The notes beneath the pieces were generated by a model that ran no database searches, was not told the origin of the DNA, and saw only the letters and a program-made list of their open reading frames with translations. 64,000 bases of DNA from a bacterium 1XD42-54 (GTDB lineage: Bacteria; Bacillota; Clostridia; Lachnospirales; Lachnospiraceae): NCBI GenBank assembly GCA_003612585.1, contig RAZH01000008.1, positions 1 to 64,000 on the forward strand. The letters run 5' to 3'. Position numbers and translations under genes: made by a program. This document shows, piece by piece, positions 1-8,471 of this stretch. The first letter of the stretch is position 1; each line of letters starts with the position of its first letter.

Positions 1-36
1 TTATTCATCAGATATGACCTTGTAACTTATTAACTC

Positions 37-55
37 TATAGCTCTTGTAGCTATA
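37..55. promoter_or_regulatory. Inverted repeat upstream of pepT, possible operator
   Basis: Perfect 7-bp arms TATAGCT (37-43) and AGCTATA (49-55) are separated by CTTGT and lie 26 bp before the pepT start. No convincing -35/-10 pair could be placed around it, so a regulator site is inference only. Confidence 0.3.
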
Positions 56-81
56 TCATTATTATACTAGGAGGAACGGTA

Positions 82-1329
82 ATGTCTGAATTTTATGATC
101 AGGTGAGGGAACGGCTTATTCGTTATGCAAAAGTAGATACACAGTCTCTGGCAGGGACTACTGCTACACCGACTACGGAAAAGCAGAAGGATTTAGGACG
201 TATGCTCAGAGATGAGCTCGTAGAAATCGGAGCAGAAAATGTTTATATGGATGAGGAGAAGTGCGTGGTATATGGTACGATTCCCTCAAACCTGCCGGAT
301 GGCGCAGGAAAATCCGTTGGTTTTGTGGCACATATGGATACGACGCCGGATATTACCGGCACAAATGTAAAGCCGTGGGTGCTGGAAAACTATCAGGGCG
401 GAGATATTTTGGTGAATCCGGAGAAAAATATTATTATGGAAGAGTCCGTATATCCCAAGCTGAAAAATTATATTGGTCATGATCTGATTATGACGGATGG
501 AACGACACTGCTGGGCGGAGACGATAAATCTGCAGTGGCAGTAGTTATGACAATGGCTGAATATTTTTGCAAACATCCGGAGGTTTTGCACGGCCCGATT
601 CAGATTGGATTTACTCCGGACGAGGAAGTAGGACGTTTGGCTGAAAATCTGGATCTGGAGCGGTTTGGCGCAGAGATTGCCTATACGGTAGACGGCGAAG
701 AAGTAGGACATTTCAGCTATGAGACCTTTAACGGAACAGAAGCTCAGATAACGGTGAACGGACTGAATGTGCATCCTGGTTTTGCAAAAGATATCATGAA
801 AAATGCAGTGGAGATCGGCGGCCAGTTCATGGAAATGCTGCCTGCGTTTGAACGTCCTCAGTTTACAGAGGGAAGAGAAGGGTACTTCCATCCGTTTATT
901 TTTGAAGGTACTGTAGAAAGAACTTTTATCCGTTGTTTGATTCGTGATCACGATGGCGAGCATTTTGAGCAGCGCAAAGCTTATGTTCAAAAATGTGTGG
1001 ATGCGCTGAACCGTCAGTATGGAAGCGGAACTGTGGAACTGAACTTTGTATCCACTTATTACAGTATGAAAAAGGTAGTGGGCCAGGTGCCGTACATGGT
1101 GGACTATGCGAAAGAGGCCATGGAGGCATGTGGCGTAGAAATGATTAACGAGGCAGTGAGAGGCGGAACCGATGGCTCGGCGCTTTCACAGAGAGGACTT
1201 CCCTGCCCGAATATCAGTGCAGGTTATCAGTATGGACACAGCCGGTTTGAGTTTGCATCCATTCAGTCTATGGAAAAAACGGCGGAGATTCTGGTAGAAC
1301 TGGTAAAGGTGTACGCGCGGCACGCGTAA
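82..1329 (+). CDS. pepT: Peptidase T, tripeptide aminopeptidase (M20B family)
   Basis: Cytoplasmic zinc aminopeptidase that removes the N-terminal residue from tripeptides. The 415-residue length is normal for PepT. The M20 metal motifs are visible: the HMD of FVAHMDTTPD at residues 84-86, the bridging aspartate in LLGGDDKSA near 147, and the DEE pair at 180-182 holding the catalytic glutamate. The C-terminal GTDGSALSQRGLPCPNIS block is also typical of the family. The start is set by AGGAGGA at 69-75, six bases before ATG. The gene stands alone and faces the minus-strand sensing operon, with a strong hairpin between them. PepT rather than generic M20 is favoured by length and by the HMDTTPD and GGDDKSA strings. 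Confidence 0.95.
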   Translation: MSEFYDQVRERLIRYAKVDTQSLAGTTATPTTEKQKDLGRMLRDELVEIGAENVYMDEEKCVVYGTIPSNLPDGAGKSVGFVAHMDTTPDITGTNVKPWVLENYQGGDILVNPEKNIIMEESVYPKLKNYIGHDLIMTDGTTLLGGDDKSAVAVVMTMAEYFCKHPEVLHGPIQIGFTPDEEVGRLAENLDLERFGAEIAYTVDGEEVGHFSYETFNGTEAQITVNGLNVHPGFAKDIMKNAVEIGGQFMEMLPAFERPQFTEGREGYFHPFIFEGTVERTFIRCLIRDHDGEHFEQRKAYVQKCVDALNRQYGSGTVELNFVSTYYSMKKVVGQVPYMVDYAKEAMEACGVEMINEAVRGGTDGSALSQRGLPCPNISAGYQYGHSRFEFASIQSMEKTAEILVELVKVYARHA

Positions 1330-1365
1330 GCAAAACGATCCAAATAAAAAAGTTATTTTAAAATG

Positions 1366-1426
1366 AATATGCTCCTTTCAGGCAGACAAGTAAAAATCAA
1401 ACTTGTCACTTAGAAAGGAGCATATT
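1366..1426. terminator. Long convergent hairpin between pepT and the sensing operon
   Basis: Outer 14-bp arms (1366-1379 and 1413-1426) and inner 7-bp arms GACAAGT (1385-1391) and ACTTGTC (1401-1407) are separated by a symmetric 5x5 internal loop. T-rich sequence follows in the minus direction. It probably terminates both converging transcripts. Confidence 0.7.
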
Positions 1427-1473
1427 TTATGCTTTAAAGATAGCGCTGTTCAGAATGAGACCGATGCGCAGCA

Positions 1474-2562
1474 TTAGGATTGATTTTTGATCTGCATGTT
1501 CCACATAATCTCATTTACATTTTCTTCGGTCACTTTCTGATAAGGCAGACGTATATATTTTCCGTCGATCAGTTTGATATCGTCCGGAAGTTCGGTATGC
1601 ATAACTACGGACCGCGCGAGCTCCAGCATACTGATTGCCTGGCCCTTTGCATCATTGAGGACGGTTCCAAGCAGATCGCCTGCCTGCAATGCCTCGAGAC
1701 CAACCTTGGTTCCGTCGATTCCGATGACGACTGGCCATGGATGCCCGTCTTCACTGGCCTGACGCCTGGAACCCAGGTTTTTTTTCAGAGAATCTACAGC
1801 GCCGAGCGCCATATCGTCATTGTTGGCAAGTACCACTTCGATCTGACCGTCAAAATTTTTCAGAAACTGATTCATTTTTGTCTCAGCCTGTGCGCGATTC
1901 CAGTTGGCAATTTCATCACCAAGTTTTTCAACCTGGTATCCTTTTTCTTTTAGTGTGTTGATTACATATAAGGTACGGACCATGGAATCCTGATGCCCGG
2001 CTTCTCCTTCGAGCATCACATATTGAATCACTCCATCACCGTTGCGATCAATAGCGGAAAAATCTTTTTCACATGCCTCGGCAAGAATTTCACCCTGAAG
2101 AATACCGGATTCAAAAGCGTCGGCTCCGACATAATAGAGATGATCCCAGCGCTGAAGGTCTTCTTCTACGAGCTCACGGTTGAAAAAGATAACCGGTACT
2201 CCGGCGATTTTTGCTTTCTCGATAATACTGGAAGCGTCGGTGCGGTCTACCAGATTGATGCATGCAATATCAAAACCACGTCGGATAAAATCATCCATCT
2301 GGTCATTCTGTGTAAGTTGAACTTTGTTTGCATCCTGAACTTCCACAGTAATAGTTATATCCCATTCCTGTTCCTTTTCTTTCGCATAAGCTTTTAGCTG
2401 GGAAATTTCTTCCGAAATAAAAGTATCATACTGGTCATAAACGCTGATGCCGATTTTCAGACTTTTTACCTCTTCTTTCTGTCCGGAAATTGCGCCGCAG
2501 CCTGTGGTGAAGGCAGTGGCAATCAGAAGAACCGGAAACAGACGTATGATTTTACGAGTCAT
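1474..2562 (-). CDS. MglB-like galactose-binding lipoprotein, probable sensor component
   Basis: Extracytoplasmic sugar-binding protein of the Peripla_BP_4/MglB family, 362 residues from the chosen start, with a signal peptide and lipobox ending TTGC (Cys22). An earlier in-frame ATG exists, but GGAGG at 2575-2571 sets the start at 2562. The E. coli MglB ligand residues look conserved: Asp in the N-terminal YDTF string, H-Q-D-x3-R of GHQDSMVRT, Trp of NWNRAQ, NNDDMA, the Asp of GIDG and GTVLNDA. The calcium loop DRNGDGVIQ is present. It is the last gene of the YesN/YesM operon, not of the mgl transporter, so it probably presents ligand to the sensor rather than to the permease. That role is inference. 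Confidence 0.8.
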   Translation of the reverse strand: MTRKIIRLFPVLLIATAFTTGCGAISGQKEEVKSLKIGISVYDQYDTFISEEISQLKAYAKEKEQEWDITITVEVQDANKVQLTQNDQMDDFIRRGFDIACINLVDRTDASSIIEKAKIAGVPVIFFNRELVEEDLQRWDHLYYVGADAFESGILQGEILAEACEKDFSAIDRNGDGVIQYVMLEGEAGHQDSMVRTLYVINTLKEKGYQVEKLGDEIANWNRAQAETKMNQFLKNFDGQIEVVLANNDDMALGAVDSLKKNLGSRRQASEDGHPWPVVIGIDGTKVGLEALQAGDLLGTVLNDAKGQAISMLELARSVVMHTELPDDIKLIDGKYIRLPYQKVTEENVNEIMWNMQIKNQS

Positions 2563-2642
2563 ATGTTTTTCCTCCATATGTTGCGCAGCTTTTTTGTGTT
2601 GTTTCTTTGCGTCGTTTCTTTGCGATTGGAACGACACGGCAG

Positions 2643-3632
2643 CTATTTTAACGGAAACAGTAATCTTTGGTGTTCCGGGTCATACAGGGTCTCTCTTGTG
2701 ACATAATAATATTTGATTTCGGCAGTTGGTATGAGTTCCCTGTTCTGACTTTTCTGGATCAGTGCCTGAAGGCCCTGATAACCGATATTGAATTCATTCT
2801 GATAGACAAGTCCGCAAATTTTTCCGGAATCCAGACCGCTAACGGTTTTTTGGGTATTGCCTATTCCAAAGGCTCTCTGGCGGAAAACATCTTCAAATTC
2901 CCGGGCAATCTGGGGGTGGTCAGAAGCGTCAATCAGAGCTTCTGTACAGTACTTGTCCAGTGCAACGACATAGGCCCCCGCATAGCCCTGGCCGTACATA
3001 TTGGCAATACAGACTGGCAGGCTGTAGTCTCCTACGGAACGGGTGTATTCGGTGATATTTGCGTCCGGGATTTTTTCATTGACGGCATCTGCAAATCCCT
3101 CGAAACGACGCTGCACGCTCTGACGTTGGATGTATTCTGTTATAACGCAAACCTCTGTGGAAGCTGTTTGTTTCATGTCCTGGGCCACGCGTGTGCCAAG
3201 GAGGTATCCCATTTTATAATTGTCAGCTGAGATATCAGCGTCCTGTGAGCCAAGGCCTGTTTCGAGCGTTAAGATGGGAATGGGCTGTTCCAGTTGTTTT
3301 ATTTCTTCCATCAGGGCTTCGCTGTCTACCGGGGCGAGCAACAGACCATCCGCACCATTTTCAATTTCCCGTTTGATCAGCTCCAGCTCATTTTCCGGCG
3401 TTCCTCCAGATGGCATGGTAACGTAGTTGACCACCGCGTTAGTATCTTCTTCCGCTTGCCGGATTCCTTCAAGAAGAGCTGTCCAGTCATTGTCTGTGTA
3501 CTGATAGAGAATGACGGAGTAGTGTCCGGACGAAACCTGAATGGGAGGCGTCAGTAGAATCAGGTAGACAAGTGCAAAAATCGCGCTGATGAAAAGAAAG
3601 ATGAAGGAAAAACGAAAATATTTATTTTTCAT
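2643..3632 (-). CDS. Membrane-anchored periplasmic-binding-like protein (sensor partner)
   Basis: 329 residues. An uncleaved-looking N-terminal membrane segment (about residues 8-28, no lipobox Cys) is followed by a LacI/RbsB-type binding domain: start at SVILYQYTDNDW, GADGLLLAPVDS, and a late GLVYQNEFNIGYQGL. The gene overlaps the upstream kinase by 4 bp (ATGA), so translation is probably coupled. Clostridial systems are known in which a binding-protein-like membrane protein feeds a LytS/YesM-type kinase (XylFII-LytS is the described case), and the arrangement here is analogous. Ligand unknown. It could act with, or compete with, the MglB-like lipoprotein encoded next. Confidence 0.75.
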   Translation of the reverse strand: MKNKYFRFSFIFLFISAIFALVYLILLTPPIQVSSGHYSVILYQYTDNDWTALLEGIRQAEEDTNAVVNYVTMPSGGTPENELELIKREIENGADGLLLAPVDSEALMEEIKQLEQPIPILTLETGLGSQDADISADNYKMGYLLGTRVAQDMKQTASTEVCVITEYIQRQSVQRRFEGFADAVNEKIPDANITEYTRSVGDYSLPVCIANMYGQGYAGAYVVALDKYCTEALIDASDHPQIAREFEDVFRQRAFGIGNTQKTVSGLDSGKICGLVYQNEFNIGYQGLQALIQKSQNRELIPTAEIKYYYVTRETLYDPEHQRLLFPLK

Positions 3633-5434
3633 AAGATCGCTTCCTCCTTTATTTTTTCAACAGTGTCCTCGCAAAGTGGCAGACGGATACGTACCAAAGT
3701 ACCTTCATCTGGTTCGCTTTCAATTTCCAGACCATAGGCGCTGCCAAAATAAAGCTGGATACGCTGGTGAACGTTACGCAAGCCAATGCCCGAGCCGCGG
3801 CTGCGTTCCCTGGTTTCCTCTGTGAGGAGGGAAGAGAGCCGTTCCGTCGGAATCCCGGGGCCGTTGTCAGCCACCTCGATGGACAGGTCTGCACCGTCCG
3901 GTTTTACACGGATGTGAATCTCACCATCACCGTCCATGAATTCCATACCGTAATAGATGGCGTTTTCGATCAGAGGCTGAATAATCAGCTTGATTGTCTT
4001 GTAATGTGTCAGCGAATTATCCACATCAAAGAATGCTTCAAAGCGATTCTTATAGCGGTATTTTTGAATCGCCACGTAGCTTTGGGCATGGCGGATTTCA
4101 TCTTCGATCGTGATTAATGTTTTGCCCTTGGAAAGGCTGATGCGAAACAGACTTCCAAGCGCCTGTACCATGGAGATCGCGTCCTCGTATTTCTCTGCTT
4201 CAATCATCCACATGATGGAATCCAGGGTGTTATACAGGAAATGCGGGTTAATCTGGGATTGCAGTGCATCCAGCTCGCTCTTTCGTTTTTCTTCCTGCTC
4301 GCGGACAATATCATCGGTCAGACGACGCATTTCCACGACCATGGACTGAATTGTTTTGCCGAGATGCTGGATTTCATGCGGCCCTCCGATGTAAATCTGC
4401 GGAGTGGGTGAAAAGTCAATTTCCTTCACAGAATTTTCCAGACGCTTCAGCGGTTTGACTACGCGGACCGAAACAAGCTGATTCAGGAAAATCATAACAA
4501 GAATTGCGATTGCGACAACAAGGAATGCCATGAGCTGGCTTCTGAAAAATGTGCCGTACAGTCGCTTGATCGGAGTGACACTTATGATTTTCCAACCAGT
4601 ATAACCAACTGTTTTTACAACCAGCATACGTTCCTCGCCGTGAAACGATTCTTTGTGAATGCCGTCTTCCAGTGCGGCATCCTGTATGTTATTCTCTTCA
4701 ATTAAGTTAGAAAAGATCAGATTCTGTTTCGGATGGTAGATCAGCTTTCCGTTGCTGTCTACCAGATACACGTATCCGGGGCTCTGGATATTTACTTTTG
4801 TGAAGAGCTGCTGGATTCCGCTGAAATCCATGTCGACGAGCAAAATACCGCTTTCTAGGCTGCCGTTTCGTGTGATTTCCACACCACGGCTTAAGGAAAT
4901 AACCCAGTAATACCGGTCACTGCTGTTATCGAAAAGATTCTGTACGTGAATATCGGAAAAGTGCAGATTTTCCATTTTCTCGGAAGCTTTTAAAAACCAG
5001 TCCTGTTCTGTAACGTCGATATCGGGCTTCAAAGAAGAGAAGGGGACAGCGCTGATGAGTTGTCCTTCTTCTGAAAAACAGGCGAGACTGACCAGGGTGT
5101 CCTTGTTGGCTTCGTACAGAAGGTTCAGGTCGTTGTCAATACCTGAAGCTCCGAAGTCAATCTGTTTGATACTGTTATAATAAACAGAATCGGAAATTCG
5201 CATCATATTACGCAGATAGCTGTTCAGGTTAATGTCCACCTGATTCAGAAGCCGTTCATTGTCTTCAAGAGCCAAAGTTTCCATGGCAGACTGATAGCTG
5301 CGAAGCAGAAAAATACCGAGCAGCGCCATGCCGATTACGGTCACGAGCGTAAAAGAGATGGAGATCGTAAACTGCATGCTTTTCTGCTTGTAGTAGTGCT
5401 TGATGTATTTCCAGCGTTTTTTGAACCAGCTCAT
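3629..5434 (-). CDS. YesM-type sensor histidine kinase (Cache-HAMP-His_kinase-HATPase)
   Basis: 601-residue membrane kinase. Membrane segments lie at about 23-45 and 302-320 and flank an extracytoplasmic Cache-like domain (about 50-290). HAMP follows (about 322-375), then the LytS/YesM His_kinase motif QINPHFLYNTLDS with phosphoacceptor His398. The ATPase domain has PLIENAIYYG (N box), DNGPGIP (G1) and GSGIGLRNVHQR (G2). The gene overlaps the regulator by 4 bp upstream and the binding-like protein by 4 bp downstream, so all four genes form one operon. It is expected to phosphorylate the YesN-type protein at 5431-7056 in response to an extracellular sugar. Confidence 0.92.
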   Translation of the reverse strand: MSWFKKRWKYIKHYYKQKSMQFTISISFTLVTVIGMALLGIFLLRSYQSAMETLALEDNERLLNQVDINLNSYLRNMMRISDSVYYNSIKQIDFGASGIDNDLNLLYEANKDTLVSLACFSEEGQLISAVPFSSLKPDIDVTEQDWFLKASEKMENLHFSDIHVQNLFDNSSDRYYWVISLSRGVEITRNGSLESGILLVDMDFSGIQQLFTKVNIQSPGYVYLVDSNGKLIYHPKQNLIFSNLIEENNIQDAALEDGIHKESFHGEERMLVVKTVGYTGWKIISVTPIKRLYGTFFRSQLMAFLVVAIAILVMIFLNQLVSVRVVKPLKRLENSVKEIDFSPTPQIYIGGPHEIQHLGKTIQSMVVEMRRLTDDIVREQEEKRKSELDALQSQINPHFLYNTLDSIMWMIEAEKYEDAISMVQALGSLFRISLSKGKTLITIEDEIRHAQSYVAIQKYRYKNRFEAFFDVDNSLTHYKTIKLIIQPLIENAIYYGMEFMDGDGEIHIRVKPDGADLSIEVADNGPGIPTERLSSLLTEETRERSRGSGIGLRNVHQRIQLYFGSAYGLEIESEPDEGTLVRIRLPLCEDTVEKIKEEAIL

Positions 5435-7056
5435 TCATTTACCTCTTTTTTCAGGTTTGCGCGGTACTTGGATGGTGAAATACCAAATTCCTTTTTAAAT
5501 ACATAACTGAAATAATTCGGTTCCATATATCCGACAGCTTCTGCGATGATATATGTTTTATCTTCTGTGGAGGAGAGCAGCTGCACCGCGTGTTCCAGGC
5601 GGATTTTTGTCAGATAAGAGGCAAAGCCAAGTCCGACCTCGCGTTTGAATACAGTGGAGAAATATGCGGCGCTGACATTCAGATACCGGCAGAGCGTATC
5701 AGCAGAAAGATCACTTTCCATATAATGTTCCTCAATGTATTCTTTTGCCTTTTCCGTAAGTCGCATGGTAGAGTCTTTTCGTTCATGCCGCAGTTTGCGG
5801 CGCAGATTGGTGCAGATATCCAGAAGCCAGGCCTCAAGCTCCTCCAGGGAAGAGAACTGGTCAATTTCCTGCCACGGTACCCGTTCCTGTCCGAAAATAT
5901 CGCGGACGTCCAGCTGATAGGAGCGTCCTACCTTGGTAAATTCCGTCAGAAGTTCCATACAGGCAAGCTGGTACTGGCTTGGCGTGACAGCACGGCAGCG
6001 CAGCGTTTTAATAAACTGATGGATAGCCTGATAGGTTTCTTCCCGGTTGCCAAGCTTGACGGCGCGAAGAATTTCCTGGTAATTGTATTCAGGAAGCTCC
6101 ACAGAATCTTCCGGGCGCGGTTCAATATCATTGATATAGATTACCTGACTTTCGGCAGCAATGATGGTGCGGTATTCCATCGCATTTGCAGCTTCCTGAA
6201 AGGAGGCCGTGAGATTTGTGAAGTCTGTCACAATCTGACCGACAGCGGCAGTCACGCGGATTTTCAGTATGCGGTCCGCCATCTTGCAGATCTGATCCAG
6301 GTGATAGAGGATGTTGCTTAAAGCTTCCGGTGTTTCAGTCAGAAAAATGATAGCAATCCGGTCCAGATAATTGATGCAGTGGTGGCGGATTTTATCGGTC
6401 AGGTAGTCCTGAACAAGCCCCATTAAAGAGAGATTCAAAAGCTGTAAAGGATTTTCCCCTCCGCCGGTAGAACTGCCTCGGAGAATAGCGGCGGCATAGC
6501 AGGGGCTGTCAAGATTCAGATCATACGTCTGCAACAGACTTTTGGCGCGTTCTCCGGTGGTGTGGCCTTCCAGGATACTGGTGAGAAGCTGTTCCTGCAT
6601 GGCAGGCAGACTTTTTTGATAATATTCATTCAACCGGTACACGTTGCGGCGCTCGGCGATTTCGTGATCCAGAGCTGTTTTGATTTTGCGAAATACTTCA
6701 GTCAGATCTTTGGAGCTGATTGGCTTCAGAAGATATTCCTCTGCTTCCAGGTGGATGGCTTCGCGTGCGTATTCAAATTCGTCGAAGCCGGAATAGATGA
6801 CCACTTTCATGTTCCGGTAGTTTTCTTTTAATTTACGGCAGAGCGTCAGTCCATCCATAAACGGCATTTTGATATCAGTCAGTACGACATCAATGTGCGT
6901 CTGCTCTGCAATCTCCAGAGCTTCCTGTCCGTTTTCCGCAGTGCCTACCATCGAGAAGCCAAGTGCCTCCCAGTCTATTTTTCGTTTCATAACCTGGAGG
7001 ACGTCTGCTTCGTCGTCGACCAGTAAAATGTTATAGAGTTCGTTTTTGGTGTCCAT
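5431..7056 (-). CDS. YesN-type response regulator with AraC HTH domain
   Basis: 541-residue cytoplasmic activator. The N-terminal receiver shows the acidic pair Asp14-Asp15, phosphoacceptor Asp61 in VLTDIKMP and Lys111 in LLKPIS. A long linker follows, then two C-terminal AraC-type helix-turn-helix motifs (SADTLCRYLNVSAAYFSTVFK and AEAVGYMEPNYFSYVFKKEFG). The ATG at 7056 is preferred because AGGGAG lies 8 bases upstream; an upstream ATG at 7083 has no such site. It is first in the sensing operon and adjacent to mglBAC, its most likely target by position. Confidence 0.92.
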   Translation of the reverse strand: MDTKNELYNILLVDDEADVLQVMKRKIDWEALGFSMVGTAENGQEALEIAEQTHIDVVLTDIKMPFMDGLTLCRKLKENYRNMKVVIYSGFDEFEYAREAIHLEAEEYLLKPISSKDLTEVFRKIKTALDHEIAERRNVYRLNEYYQKSLPAMQEQLLTSILEGHTTGERAKSLLQTYDLNLDSPCYAAAILRGSSTGGGENPLQLLNLSLMGLVQDYLTDKIRHHCINYLDRIAIIFLTETPEALSNILYHLDQICKMADRILKIRVTAAVGQIVTDFTNLTASFQEAANAMEYRTIIAAESQVIYINDIEPRPEDSVELPEYNYQEILRAVKLGNREETYQAIHQFIKTLRCRAVTPSQYQLACMELLTEFTKVGRSYQLDVRDIFGQERVPWQEIDQFSSLEELEAWLLDICTNLRRKLRHERKDSTMRLTEKAKEYIEEHYMESDLSADTLCRYLNVSAAYFSTVFKREVGLGFASYLTKIRLEHAVQLLSSTEDKTYIIAEAVGYMEPNYFSYVFKKEFGISPSKYRANLKKEVNE

Positions 7057-7118
7057 GTGTATGTCTCCCTGTATAGATGGCATATTTTTTCACAATGTGA
7101 GGGATTTTTATAGGATTA

Positions 7119-7147
7119 ATTATAAGGGGTGAACCCCAAAATAACAA
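7119..7147 (-). promoter_or_regulatory. Promoter of the yesNM-like operon with palindrome in the spacer
   Basis: Reading the minus strand, TTGTTA (7147-7142), a 17-bp spacer and TATAAT (7124-7119) make a good sigma-A promoter 63 bp before the start codon. The spacer contains a 12-bp palindrome with arms GGGGT (7126-7130) and ACCCC (7133-7137), placed where a repressor would block polymerase. Confidence 0.6.
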
Positions 7148-7170
7148 TGAAATTCCGTAAAGAAAGATTC

Positions 7171-7212
7171 AAAAAATGAAAAAGAAGCGGTTCTCCGCCC
7201 GGGAAAACCGCT
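7171..7212 (-). terminator. Rho-independent terminator of the mgl operon
   Basis: On the minus strand AGCGGTT (7212-7206) pairs with AACCGCT (7192-7186), followed by a T-rich run. It lies just after the 59-aa gene and ends the mglBAC unit before the next operon promoter. Confidence 0.8.
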
Positions 7213-7219
7213 CCTCATC

Positions 7220-7399
7220 TTATCTGCTAAAAATCATTCCGCATATTACGACAGCAATTCCAAAAATCGCCAGTCCGGCAATCAAGCGATCCATTACCTT
7301 TACAGTGACATGATGGTCATAAAGCCAGTCGTAGGCACGTTCGCGTATACTGCGCGGATCTACTTCGCGTTTTTTTCTACGCCTTGGTTTTCTGCTCAT
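7220..7399 (-). CDS. Small single-span membrane protein, 59 aa
   Basis: Starts MSRKPRRRKKREVD with a strongly basic N-terminus, has one hydrophobic segment near the C-terminus (LIAGLAIFGIAVVICGMIF) and ends ISR-like with TAA. A GAGGA site sits 7 bases before the ATG. The charge pattern predicts a cytoplasmic N-terminus and a C-terminal membrane anchor. It lies 61 bp after mglC and before the operon terminator, so it is co-transcribed with the sugar importer. No family recognised. Confidence 0.65.
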   Translation of the reverse strand: MSRKPRRRKKREVDPRSIRERAYDWLYDHHVTVKVMDRLIAGLAIFGIAVVICGMIFSR

Positions 7400-7460
7400 A
7401 GAATGTCCTCTTTTTCAGATATTTTTTCAGGTTAATTCCTGATAAATTATTCCCGATTAG

Positions 7461-8453
7461 TTATTTCTTTGCGATGTACTTGCGGATATCGAGTGCGATA
7501 GCGATTACGATAACGACACCCTGTGCCACGTACTGCCAGCTCGGGTTGAGTCCCAGGAACTGAAGTGCGGACTTCAGAAGCTCGAATACAGCAACACCGA
7601 TGATAACACCGGAAATTTTACCGATACCACCGTTTACGGATACGCCACCGATCGTACAAGCTGCGATAGCTTCCAGCTCGTAACCATTACCCATAGCAGT
7701 AGAAGCACCGCCGGATTTGCCGCCAAGCAGGAAACCTGCGATTGCATACATAGCAGCAGCAGTAATGTAGATGATGATTTTGGTTTTCTTTACATTTACA
7801 CCGGAAACTTCAGCAGCGGCTTCGTTGCCACCGATTGCGTACATGTATTTACCATGACGGGTATAATTGTAAATAAACCAGAAAATAGCAGCTGCTATAA
7901 TCAAATAAATAAACAGGAACGGAACGCTGCCGGCAATTTTGCCCTGAGCAACTGTGATGTAGTCCTGACGGTATCCGCCGAGCGGAACGTTGTTTGTGAT
8001 GACCTGAACAATACCGTAAACAATAAGCTGCATACCGAGCGTACCAATGAAGGCCGGTACATTCAGATAGGAAATTACAACACCATTTATAAGACCGAAG
8101 ATACAGCAGATTGCAATAACGATGAGCAGAACGATCCATACGTTAAGCTGCGGGAAACTCGGCCACAGTTTGGAAGATGTTTCCGCTTTCTGAAGCATAG
8201 CGCCGGCAAGACATGCTGCCAGACCTACCTGACGTCCTGCGGACAGATCCGTACCTTTTGTAATCAGACATCCGCTGACACCGAGAGCGATGATAACACG
8301 CGGAGCGGCATTGATTGCCAGGTTCCACAGGTTCTTTACGCTACGGAAGGTCGGAACAGTAATACCTACATAAATAACAAGAATTGCGAGGAGAACGATA
8401 ATACCGTTGTCCATCAGTAATTTCTTTGCATCAAATTTCTTATCGTTTGACAT
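7461..8453 (-). CDS. mglC: Galactose/methyl-galactoside ABC transporter permease
   Basis: 330-residue inner membrane permease of the CUT2 (RbsC/MglC, BPD_transp_2) family with 8-10 hydrophobic segments. The family blocks GTDLSAGRQVGLAACLA and TRHGKYMYAIGGNEAAAEVSGVNV, and the late GGVSVNGGIGKISGVIIG, are plain. As a homodimer it forms the channel for sugar import with MglA on the cytoplasmic side. It follows mglA by 18 bp on the minus strand and has a good AAAGGAGG-like site. Assignment to galactose rests on the neighbouring MglB-like protein. Confidence 0.9.
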   Translation of the reverse strand: MSNDKKFDAKKLLMDNGIIVLLAILVIYVGITVPTFRSVKNLWNLAINAAPRVIIALGVSGCLITKGTDLSAGRQVGLAACLAGAMLQKAETSSKLWPSFPQLNVWIVLLIVIAICCIFGLINGVVISYLNVPAFIGTLGMQLIVYGIVQVITNNVPLGGYRQDYITVAQGKIAGSVPFLFIYLIIAAAIFWFIYNYTRHGKYMYAIGGNEAAAEVSGVNVKKTKIIIYITAAAMYAIAGFLLGGKSGGASTAMGNGYELEAIAACTIGGVSVNGGIGKISGVIIGVAVFELLKSALQFLGLNPSWQYVAQGVVIVIAIALDIRKYIAKK

Positions 8454-8471
8454 TGATTTTTCCTCCTTTAC

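Noticed and set aside
286-990. Long open frame antisense to pepT
   Set aside because: No ribosome site, low-complexity product, and the plus strand carries a fully conserved peptidase.
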